NCBI GenBank assembly: GCA_036936605.1
Contig: JAUPFV010000003.1
Span: 148,522,997-148,586,996, forward strand
Direction of reading: 5' to 3'
Length of the DNA stretch: 64,000 bases
Origin: Limnanthes douglasii subsp. nivea
Taxonomy: Eukaryota > Streptophyta > Magnoliopsida > Brassicales > Limnanthaceae
The position numbers were made by a program, and so were the translations under genes. Shown here piece after piece: positions 22,609 through 32,413 of the stretch. How positions within the stretch are numbered: position 1 is the first letter of the stretch; every line of letters begins with the position of its first letter. The notes beneath the pieces are model-generated. The model saw only the letters and a list, made by a program, of their open reading frames with translations. It was not told the DNA's origin and made no database searches.

Positions 22609-22687
22609 GACCATCCGGACAGATCTCCGGATGGTCCGGACGTAATCTCCGGGCGCCCGGACCATCCGGAGATCTGTCCGGATGGTC
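22609..22687. repeat. GC-rich perfect inverted repeat (hairpin)
   Basis: Perfect 31-bp arms at 22609-22639 and 22657-22687 around a 17-base spacer. Each arm is itself an imperfect palindrome with CCATCCGG and CCGGATGG around AGATCT. It stands out in a strongly AT-rich setting. Confidence 0.95.
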
Positions 22688-22873
22688 CGGATGGCCCGGA
22701 CTTTTGATATTTTTTTTTTCATTTTTTTTTAGATTTTTTTTTTAACTGTTGAAAACCAAAACCGAACCGACCCTTTAAAAAAATTAATTCAAAATTTTTA
22801 ACTATTAATCACCATGTTAGGCATTCAAGTAGTTGCCCAAGACTTGGTAAGTGAGAGGGTGTGTTTGTGCCTC

Positions 22874-23084
22874 CTTTTATATAGATTGACACTTTCATTT
22901 TCAATGGTAACTATCGATGTAGGATTCTTTTAAACAAAACTCATCTTCAATGGTAGTAACTATAGACGTGGGATTTTTTTAAACAAAACTCCAAATCTAT
23001 AGTTACCATTGAAGAGGAGTTTTGTTTAAAAAAATCCCACATCGATAGTTACCATTGAAGATGAAAGTGTCAATCTATATAAAA
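22874..23084. repeat. Long fold-back, about 90-bp arms
   Basis: Left arm 22874-22964 and right arm 22995-23084 are inverted copies with a few mismatches and a 3-base gap (ends CTTTTATATAG and CTATATAAAAG). The left side also contains two direct copies of TCAATGGTAACTATCGATGT-like sequence, each followed by a GGATT/T-run/AAACAAAACTC stretch. A transcript of this would form a long near-perfect hairpin. Confidence 0.93.
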
Positions 23085-24122
23085 GAATCCCAGATAATCT
23101 AAGATTATCCACATTGTCAATGATCATATATTATTTAATTATTGATTATTCGGCTTTGATATTTTATTATTTTTTTATGATTGGTTTTGACTACTAACTT
23201 AGTTATTAATATTTGTCGACAAAAAACTTAAAAATATATATTTCCTAAATTAATCTCTTATAATTTAAAACAATTTTGTTTGTTAATTACAATGAGATAA
23301 ATAATTTATTAATCGCAGATTTATTACGACATAATATTTAAAATACATTAGTTTTAGCAAGTTTTTAATAATTTTTTATTTCGATTCCGAATCGGTTTCA
23401 AACAATATACAAATCACCTAATAATTTAAAATTAGAATACAATTATATGTCTAATAGGTATATATTATTTAATATGTACATAATATTAAATATAACATCT
23501 TAAATATCTAGTATGTTCAAACAATATACAAATCATTTTACAATTATATTGTTTACGATATCTTGTTTTATTTTTATATTTTTACAATTATTGAAAGTTG
23601 TAATCGAAATACAAGTAGATGTACTTATTTTATTTAATATCTACATGATATTAAATAAAATATCTTAAATACATAAATATAAATATATAATCAAACGTAT
23701 CAAAATCAAATTACAATTATTTTTTTAGAATGTAATTGATGATTATAAAATTTCGATTAAAATGATAACATATTTAAATTAAAATACATGAAATAGAATA
23801 ATTAACTCGTGTATATGGTACATATCTCAATTATTGAATTCAATTAACACTTACAAATTAAATTTAAATAACATTATAAAATATTCTGATAAACGGTTCT
23901 TAAATGGTTTGGCTGATGGTTTGAACTGATAACCGGTTCTTAAATGGTTCGTCTGGTGGTTTGAACTGGCGGTTTAACTGTGAAACTGGCCCATTAAAAC
24001 TGCAAACTGACAGGACCACCAGACCGACAGGACCGCAACCCGGCAGGACCGCAATCCGTGGTTCTGATTTAAACGGTGCGGACGGTTCGCAATTCAACCC
24101 GTTTGCCACCCCTACATCTGAT

Positions 24123-24520
24123 CATTGATAATTAACTAGAGACAGAGGTTAAGACTCGGAAGTCCGTGAATAAGAGAGTGAAAGAATGATAAATAGTAAT
24201 AAAATAGTGTAAAAATGAAAAAAGTAAAGAAGTCAAACGTTGCCCTAGACCATTTCCGAGGTAAACAAAATGCAAGAACTAAAACTTAGTTAAAAAAGCT
24301 TTAACTTCGGCTAGAAAGTGATGTTTGTATTTATAAATGTTACAAATGAACCTCACTTTATGCTTTCATGAATTCTGGACCTTAATTTCAATATTTATAC
24401 TATTTTTTAATTATATCTAAATAGTTATATTTACTTTTTTAAACATATAAATGTGATCTTCAAAATTTACATCCTTTTGTTTCAAATTTAAGAATTAAAA
24501 TTATCATTAAAAATATATTT
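24123..24520. other. AT-rich spacer between hAT-type element and element F
   Basis: No coding signal, repeat or known motif that I can support. Confidence 0.5.
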
Positions 24521-24529
24521 TAAAAAACA

Positions 24530-25260
24530 TGATTTCTACCACTTAGTTCAAATTCGAACAGATAGGATTGGAAGAAGACGGACATAAACCTTAGATAGGA
24601 AAGCAATGAAGTAAAAAAGCATATCGACAAGATTCCAGACCGACCAGAGCGCTGGATTTGAAGGTCAGTTAAGAAGTATAAAGACACCGAGCAGAACATG
24701 AAGATATAACCAGAGACCATCCATTAAGATCGATAGCAAAGATCATGACAGAGCAGAGCTCCTTCATCATCAGCCTGACATGAGCATAATAACAAGGTCT
24801 ACATACAAACTTCGAGCGGAGCAGAGCTCCCTGACAGAGCATGGCTCCTCTATAGAAAATGGCTCATTTGTAGATCAGAGTTATTTGTGAAGTCAAACTT
24901 CACCACTGAGTAGAGATTCATCAGAGTACTGCTCGAGTCAGTAACCCGACCAGTGGCAAGCAAAGCAGGCCCAACTCAGCTGAAAAGGTAGTAACGGAAA
25001 GTGCTCCTTAAGGAGGTCAATTAAAACTTTGGAGGTTTAATGTGCCATTAGTTATTAATGATAGAAGACCAGATTGATTGCCTTGTATCTAGAACTTACA
25101 CCATAAATGATGGTCTGACCGTTGAATAAAAGAGCTGAACATTAACTAAGAGAAAGCAATGTATCAAAGGGGAGCTAACCCTAAAGTATTGTATCTTCTT
25201 ATTTTTGGAGAAAAACAGAATACAAATAAAAATATCTTTTCTTATCATAGTTTGAAGTCA
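24530..25260 (+). repeat. Probable 5' LTR and leader of element F
   Basis: Non-coding, with repeated GAGCAGAGCTCC-type motifs (24750-24860), a TATA-like GAATAAAAG near 25124, and a possible LTR end at a TTTTCTTATCA sequence near 25247. There is no second copy to fix the boundaries. The primer-binding site could not be assigned. Confidence 0.4.
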
Positions 25261-25508
25261 CGGTTATGACAAGGTCAGGGGTCGAACGAGATACGTAGGA
25301 ACCAATTGAAACAGCAGATCCGCAGAGGCTGGTGACTGACCCACCCGTTGAGGGGCTTGATCAACTTCCCACCGTGAATGTAGCCGTTGATAGGCCAACA
25401 ATAGTGATACCGGTGGAAGCTATTCCCCAAGCAGGACCAGAGCTTGCTCCGCACATGCATGCGGTGGGTTTGAACCCAGCTTTGCACGATATCTAAATCA
25501 AAGACGCT

Positions 25509-26895
25509 ATGACCGGAACGACAATTCAGCGACTCGAGCAGCAACTTCAACACCTGCAGCAGAAACAACTCAAGATAGCATGCGAGCGCAAAGCCAGAGA
25601 GCAGGCTATACATGCAATTATCACCGATTTGAACGATGCAATGAAAGCATTCGAAACTAAAGCGCCAACCACTGTTCGCACGCATCATCGAGCCAGAACG
25701 GACGATGATCTCTTTAACCATGGGGATCGGTCTTCCAAGTGCGAGGACAAACAAGAAGAAGAGGTCGAAAGTGGATGTAATAGACATCCTAAGGAGCTCA
25801 GCCATCGTCAAGAAGAGGAACGTCAGCTGTCAAAGAAAGCAAAGAAGGTCAAGGTCGTTCATTACAATCAAGTGCAGTCTAAACTCTCAACGTACATCTT
25901 GAAATAATCACCGTTCGTCAAAAGGATCTTTGAAGTTCAGCTCTCTCGGAAATTCGACCCTTTCAGAATGGAGGCTTATAACGGAACATGAGATCCATAA
26001 AAATATTTAGAGCAATTCTTCAATATGACGATGGCCTACAATCCTGATGACGTCATGCTTTGCCGAGCATTGTCCATGACTCTCAAAGGTAACGCGATGG
26101 ACTGGTTTAGTAGCTTACCTAAATCATCGATTCATGACTTTGCAGGGTTATGGCGCGCCTTTAGGGAAATATTTGTAGGCAATAAAGAACTAAGACGAGA
26201 ACACGAATCTATAATGGACCTCTATCAAAAGAAAGGTGAACCTCTGAAAAGTTATATCCGATGCTTCGTCCACTGAATGAACGACCTACCTGATCTGGCT
26301 GAAAACATGGCTGTGGCGTCGCTTAAGAAAGGTTTAGAACAACGGGGAGAGCTCTACGCCAACCTGATTTGTTTCCCATTTTGAAAATATGGGGTACCTA
26401 TTAGATCGGGCAAATACGTTCATACGCGTTGATGATGCTAGAAAAGGCGACTCTCTAGAGAGAGCTGCTTATGAACCTAAAGAGGGGCAATCATACCGTA
26501 GACAGGCGGAGGAAGGTCCTCGTCGGGATCATTCGCGATGCACCACTCATTCAGATAATCCCTCTCGGAGTTTCATTTCATTGACCGAATCTATTTCGGT
26601 TATTTACGACCGAACACAGGGAAAAACAAAGTATCAGCCTCCTAAGACGATGAATCCACCCAACTACAAGCGTTCCAAAAGATATTTTTGCGTCTATCAC
26701 AGCGATTATGGACACCCTACAAACGAATGTTGGAAACTAAAGGAAAAAAATTCAGAGGTTGATCATAGCAAGAAGCTCCTTCAGTTTATAAAGCGACGGG
26801 ATCAATCTCGCCGACCCGAGCACCAAGAGAAAATTTGGAAAATACAAGAGGCCAAGCCAAATGAAGACACGGACGCCGCTAAGGGAAACCAGTAG
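25509..26895 (+). pseudogene. Element F gag pseudogene
   Basis: N-terminal part 25509-25907 is a predicted coiled coil (MTGTTIQRLEQQLQHLQQKQ) then charged sequence. After a stop and frame change the core (26025-26276) reads RALSMTLKGNAMDWFSSLPK and RREHESIMDLYQKKGEPLKS. The C-terminal part (26389-26895) ends in a knuckle YFCVYHSDYGHPTNECWKLK, which keeps Cys, His, His and Cys. Clearly a gypsy gag but distant from those of A, B, D and E. Confidence 0.85.
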
Positions 26896-26899
26896 TGGT

Positions 26900-27663
26900 T
26901 ATTCAGCATCATGGGAGGATTTTCGGATATAACTGAGCACGAGAAGAGGGAAAAACGACGACAAGCTAACCCTGGCGGCTACTGAAATGCGATCTGAAGT
27001 AGCTAGAAACACAATAGCATCGGACGAGCTACGAGTACCAGCATTGTTAACCATCACCGGGGGGGGGGGGGGGACTCAAGTTTGTCTCATAACATCAATT
27101 CCAGAAAACGTGCTCGGATTGATCATGAGGTTCATACAGTCGAAGACTTCCACTACTATAACTACCACGCCCCGTTGCCGATCGCGTCTTCAAATGATTA
27201 TGATCTAAGAGGGGTCATCACGCCTCATAAAGAGCCCTTGGCAGTAAACCTAAACATCGGTGGAGTAATGGTAACACGGGTACTAATTAATGGGGCAATA
27301 CAACCAATATTATATTCAAAACCAGCTACGACCGCATGAATGAGGTACCACCCTATAAGTCGATCTAGAGGACCTTTATGAGGTATTAAGGGAAAGCCTC
27401 AAAATGTGTAGGTGAAGTTGAACTGCTCGTTATGGTTGGGCACGATGCTATTAAAAAGAAGATGAAGACTTTGTTCATGATTTCAGATTCCCCAAGCCCT
27501 TACCATGCCATAATTTGCCACCCATGGCTACATAAAATGGAGGCCACGACTTGCACGTTCAGACAATGCATCAAATACCCGGTCGGCAACGCGGTAGGAG
27601 TTATCCGGGGTAGCCATCGGACGACCAAAACATGCTACGCAGTCTCCACAAGATCCCTTAAAT
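26900..27663 (+). pseudogene. Element F retropepsin pseudogene
   Basis: A block near 27197-27250 reads YDLRGVITPHKEPLAVNLNI. The active site near 27270-27300 reads RVLINGAIQPIL, so the catalytic Asp is lost. The C-terminal part at 27432-27663 has FMISDSPSPYHAIICHPWL and RQCIKYPVGNAVGVIRG. A run of 15 G at 27059-27073 lies upstream and may mark a slippage frameshift. Confidence 0.75.
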
Positions 27664-27679
27664 AACAATTACAGATCGG

Positions 27680-29560
27680 GGGGTGCCAGAGAGCCCCAAG
27701 AGGACCCCATCGATGATCCAAGAGAGACAGAGCCATCTGGTACAAACCAATCTGATTCAACTGATGAGGAAATAATAGAGGGCCATTGCCTACGAATTGG
27801 TAAGAACTTGGATTCCTTTTTAAAACAATTGTTACTTGAGTTATTGTGCAGAAATCTAGACATCTTCGCTTAGGATGCTCAAGATGTGTCTGGGGTTGAT
27901 CCTTCGGTCATTTCCCACGAATTGGCAATCGATCCATGCGCCAAACCAGTATGACAAAAGCGTCGCTCCTTCTCCCTTGAGAAGCAAGAGGCTATCAACC
28001 TGGAGGTGGAAAAATTATCACGACTAGGTCATAATCGACGTGCTTGCTACTCATTATGGGTAGCCAACCCTGTACTGGTAAAAAAGAAGGGAGGTTAATG
28101 GCAGATGTGTGTGGATTTCACCGATCTAAATCAAGCTTGGCCAAAAGACGCTTTTCCTCTTCTGCGCATTGATTAGCCAGTGGATTCTGCCTCTGATTGC
28201 AAATAATTCTCCTTCATGGATGCCTATTCCAGTTACAATCAAATATACCTCAACCATCTGATGGAGAGCATACAACTTTTCAGACTGAACGTGGTCTTTA
28301 TTGCTACACGGTTATGCCATTTGGCCATAAGAATGCCAGTTGTACATACCAAAGGCTGATCAACCATATCTTTCAAGATTACCTCGTTAAGCACATGGAG
28401 GCGTACATCGACGACTATGTTGGTTAAAACACATTCTCCAGATACCCAACTCGAGGCACTCTAAAAGGTATTCGGTGTGCTGCAGCAATATAATCTAAAC
28501 CTGAACGCGATCAAGTGCTCATTTGGGGTAAGAAGTGGTAAGTTCCTTGGTTACGTTATCAGCAAGAACGAGATCGAAGCCGATCCAGCTCAGCTACAAG
28601 TCGTTCTCACGATGGCCCCACCTTCCAACATTAAAGAAGTTCAATATTTGACAACTCAGTTGGCAGTGTTGTCACGATTCATCTCCCCAGCATCAGACAA
28701 GAGTCGCTCATTCTTTAAAATCCTTCGAGGTGCTAGGAAATTCGCATGGATGGAGGCATGTGACAAAGCCTTCGAGGCTTTAAAACCATACCTCACATCC
28801 CCCAAGATACTTTATGAACCTATAACAAGTGAAACTTTTTTAATCTATTTATCGGTCTCGTCCTGCACCGTCAGTGAAGTTTTAATTCAAGAACCTGAGG
28901 GCATGCAATACCCAATATATTACGCTAGTAAAACTCTGGTTGATGCCGTGACCCGTTACCTTAATCTAGAGAAACTTGCGCTAGCCCTGGTGGTAGTTGC
29001 ACGCCGAATGCGACCCTATTTCTAGGGTCATACAATAATTGTCCGAAAATCATTCACTGAAGGCTGTACTAACAAAACCAGACACTTTAGGACGTCTGGA
29101 AAAATAGAGCATCGAGGTATGCGAGCACGATATCAAGTTCGAACCCCGAACCACTATCTAAGGTCAGGCTGTAGCAAATTTCATCACTGATTTTTACTCA
29201 CCTTGACTCGAGCCCCTCCCAGCAAATATCAAGGGTGAAATTGAACAATCATAGTGGACCATTGAAGTTGACAGTGCCTCCAGTGCATGTGGAGGTGGGG
29301 CATGTATTCTTTTTAAAAAACCAACAGGGTAATAAATCAAACAAGCGATCAGATTCAACTTTCCAGTAACAAAAAACATTATCGAATATGAGACTATCCT
29401 TTATGGGATGAAATTGGCATTAATATGCCGAGCTAGAAGTCTGCGGATCCACTCAGATTCTTAACTAGTAGTTAATTAGGCCACATGTTCGTACGATGCT
29501 AAGAAAATTGATATCCACGAATATTTAGCTGTTCAAAAAGCACTCAAGTCCAAGTTCGCC
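27680..29560 (+). pseudogene. Element F RT, RNase H and second RNase H pseudogene
   Basis: RT pieces from about 27990: SLWVANPVLVKKKGG with a TAA, CVDFTDLNQAWPKDAFPL, then in another frame ERGLYCYTVMPFGHKNAS and EAYIDDY near 28400. The catalytic YIDD is intact but one extra base follows it and shifts the frame. The next open stretch (28477-29025) covers RT thumb and RNase H: KCSFGVRSGKFLGYVISK and KLALALVVVARRMRPYF. The second RNase H (29180-29560) is worn: WTIEVDSASSACGGG, IEYETILYGMKLAL, and SDS followed by a stop. Confidence 0.85.
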
Positions 29561-29599
29561 CATGTAATTTACAAGCAGTTGCCTCAGTTAAATAATTCT

Positions 29600-30964
29600 G
29601 ACGCTGATTCACTCCCCAAAGTAGCGACACTTGGGGAGCACCCACTTATTTTATTACAACAGTTACCTACAACAGAAATTGTGCACCCGCGCGACGAGAT
29701 CTATGTCATCGCCCCCTCGACAAACTGGCGTGAACCATACCTCCACTATCTTCAGTCCGGTGTTCTACCGAGTGACAAGGCCACCGCTCGCGCTCTTCAG
29801 TTAAAAACTACCTCTTTATTGTATACTGGACGGTGTCCTGTACAAAAATCGTTCTACTCTTCCTCTGCTTCGATGTCTGAGCTCTGTTGAAGCTACATCA
29901 ATTATGAAAGAGCTACACCCGAGGGAGGCCGGAGCCCACTGCGGGTATCGTAGCCTAATTCTTTGCTTCTTTCTAGCTGGTTTTTACTGACTAACTTTGG
30001 CAGCCGATGCAGAAAAGTTGGTCCAGCAGTGTAAAAAATGTCAACAGTTTGCAAACTCCAACCATTTACGAAGTGAGGTGATACCGGTAGTTCTTGTACC
30101 TTGCCTTTTTGATAAGTGGGGCATCGACCTTGTAGTACCACTTCCAATGACGACGGGAAAACGAATTTTTTTGGTAATGGTTGTTGATTTATTTTACAAA
30201 GTCGGTGGAGGCCAAAGTTCTTTCAAGAACCAAGGCGACACGCATCTGTGATTTCCTTTTAAAACAAATACTAATTTGGCATACCTCGCACCCTCATGAC
30301 TAGATAATAGGCCGCAATTCCAAAATCGAGTGCTAACGATGTTCTCTAAACGTTTTTCCATCTCCCAACACTTCTCCACGCCTTATTACCCACAGGCGAA
30401 TGGGCAGGGGGAGATTACAAACCGTACTATTTTGGAAGTCCTCAAGAAAAAATTGGAAGGGAATAAACAAAAGTGGTCAGATAAAATACCTGAAGTGTTG
30501 TGGGCATACCGAACGACATTGCGAGCCGCTACGGGCGAAACCCTTTTCTCTCTGGTTTATGGTAGTGAAGCAATCGTCCCAGTAGAAATAATCATCCCTA
30601 AGTACCGAATCAACAATTATGATGATGAGAGCAGTAATTCAGCTCGGGCAGTTAGTATCGATCTTATTGAAGAACGACATGATCAGGCTCAGGTCCGAGC
30701 AGAGCACTACCGGAGTCTGATGAGGGGACACTGTAACGCACGATTAAAACCTTGTACTTTCCAAGTGGGAGACAAAGTGATGAAAAAGGTATTCTTGAGA
30801 TCCGGTGATAAAGCATCAGGAAATTTAGGACCCAACTGGGAAATACCATTTACAATCATCTCCAAAGGACATAGTGGAGCATATCGCCTCGCCGATAGCA
30901 TGAGAAATTTCTTGAGGCACCCTTGGAATATTTTTTATCTAAAGTTATATCTCCATGATATGTA
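29600..30964 (+). pseudogene. Element F integrase pseudogene
   Basis: Linker and zinc-binding region 29579-30050 (ATARALQLKTTSLLYTG, then VQQCKKCQQFANSN). Core from 30100: FDKWGIDLVVPLPMTTGKR holds the first Asp. The second is in an LDNRPQF sequence near 30305 (Gly after Asn replaced by Arg, with a stop nearby). The third, Glu, is in ANGQGEITNRTILEVLKKKL. The open stretch 30330-30964 (211 codons) is the best preserved piece, including GDKVMKKVFLRSGDKASG, a NWEIPFTII sequence (degenerate GPY motif) and the end HPWNIFYLKLYLHDM. Confidence 0.88.
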
Positions 30965-30977
30965 ATTATTTTGATGT

Positions 30978-31026
30978 CCTCTTTTTCCTTCCTGATGGCG
31001 CATGAAGGTTTTTTAACGAGGCATCA
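30978..31026 (+). other. Conserved non-coding block after pol (element F copy)
   Basis: CCTCTTTTTCCTTCCTGATG, then GCGCATGAAGG and TTTTTTAACGAGGCATC, starting within 15 bases of the pol stop. It parallels the B (16961) and D (51388) copies. The following 31030-31440 is GC-richer untranslated sequence with GGGCTATGC and GGGCTACGC repeats. Confidence 0.7.
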
Positions 31027-31439
31027 GACTAATTATTTTTTATCAATAATATTTTCTTGTTTTCGCCAATGTGTGTGTTTTTACTTCTTCTTCATCTTTA
31101 CCCTAGCGAAGCAAGTCCTTAACCACACCTACGGGCTATGCAAAGAGCTAAATGCTATGCTTAAGGGCTACATAGTGCGAACTAACTAAGTGCCAAGCCC
31201 TCTTCAGGGCCACACAATAGGGTCTAAAATGAACTCGTCGCGAATGGGTTATGCGCCACGCCTATGGGCTACGCAGAATGATCTAACCTCAGATCAAGCC
31301 TTTGAGCAGGACACGCAATAGGTTCCGAACGACCTCGCAACGAAATGGGATCTAATAGACTTACGCAAAGAATGTAGTAATGTTCGACCAGGTAATTCTT
31401 TATTCTACTCTTTCAACATTCAAGAGTTGGTTGTCTTCA

Positions 31440-32404
31440 TAAATTAGAGTGTTTCTGGACATTTAAACCAAAACTCAAAGAAGGAGAATATTAACTAAAC
31501 ATTGTTGTTTCATGTTTGCTTCATGGTGAAGGATAAAGTGGAGCTATAATCATAAATTTTTTAAGTGGATATCATTGCTACTATATGTCTAGCAGACGCC
31601 TATTTTTACAAAATCCAGGGCTCTTTTGGACGACCTCGTTCTTAGCAATAAAATGAAAATTTCTAATTTTGATGTTGAGATTGACTCTAAAATCTTATAT
31701 GCCATTTTACTTGGCTGCAGAATGGTTAGCTAAGTGGACAATGAAATGCAAACAAAAACAAGACTTAAACCCTACTCAACTCCCAAATCATCTAGAAGCA
31801 ATAACCATACTTGATAGTTATAAACTTGAGACAATTAGAGAGCTTCAGTAGCTTCTCTCGTATGTATCTATCACGTATCCTTTACAGAAAAGTTAAATTT
31901 ATTATAATTATTCATCTTATCTAACAAATCTTTATCCATAAAGAAATTTATGACAGAAATATCTTTTCAGGAGATTACCAACATACCTTCATAATCGCAA
32001 TAGCTGAATGTCTATATGGAAGTGTTATACCACTTAGCTTGCTGAAATCTTTCTAAAATCAACCATAACATACAAAGATAAAGTTTTAGTTCGTTGGACT
32101 CAAAAGTCTTAAGATTTATGGGAAAAGCAGATATTGAGATTGATCAATATTATAAACTTATGTTTATTCAGGGGCTGACTTTCCATCCTCTGAGGCTTAA
32201 TGAAGCTCTAAAATTTATTAACTTCAGTGATTTAGCTGGATCAAGAATGGAACCCAGCAATTTGAACTCAAGGGTGCTGAATGAACTTATGGCGCGCCTT
32301 AATCTTTAGACTTAAGAGTCATTAAATTGGTCACTTGTACACTAAGCCCATAAAATAATGGGCTTCTCTGTACACTTACCCACTTGAATAAAATTTCGTG
32401 TGAA
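31440..32404 (+). other. Spacer with unrecognised open stretches
   Basis: Two short open stretches occur on the plus strand: 31669-31851 (MMLRLTLKSYMPFYLAAEWL) and 32094-32309, whose 71 codons read like ordinary soluble protein (FIQGLTFHPLRLNEALKFIN, ending VLNELMARLNL). A possible splice acceptor TTTTCAG lies near 31970. They could be exons of a decayed host gene. I do not recognise the family and no function is proposed. Confidence 0.25.
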
Positions 32405-32413
32405 TTATATATA

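Larger units (their letters stand above)
20968..24114. mobile_element. Non-autonomous hAT-type DNA transposon, 3147 bp
   Basis: Terminal inverted repeats TAGTGGTGGCAAATGG (left) and TAGGGGTGGCAAACGG (right end, reversed) differ at two positions. The 8-bp flanks CTTCTGAT (20960-20967) and CATCTGAT (24115-24122) differ at one. TIRs of TAGGGGTGGCAAA type with 8-bp target duplications are characteristic of plant hAT elements. About 150 bp inside each end lie subterminal sequences rich in CAGGACCGCAACCCG and GAACTGGCGGTTTA; these are in direct, not inverted, orientation. No transposase reading frame is present. The interior is AT-rich minisatellite, a promoter-like palindrome and two hairpins. It separates gypsy fragment C from the sequence to the right. 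Confidence 0.88.
24520..31440 (+). mobile_element. Ty3/gypsy (Tat-type) LTR retrotransposon F, 3' LTR missing
   Basis: Plus-strand element, GC-richer than its surroundings: probable LTR and leader (about 24530-25260), gag (25509-26895), protease (about 27080-27663), RT, RNase H, second RNase H and integrase (to 30964), then a conserved 3' block and untranslated sequence to about 31440. The LTR-like 5' segment does not reappear downstream, so the element is 3'-truncated. No antisense extra ORF is seen. Boundaries are approximate. Confidence 0.8.

Noticed and set aside
25275..25811. 178-codon minus-strand open frame
   Set aside because: Overlaps the gag start of element F in antisense, has no recognisable domain and no support from other elements.
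31030..31440. 3' LTR of element F
   Set aside because: No similarity to the F leader at 24530-25260 could be seen; treated as untranslated sequence.
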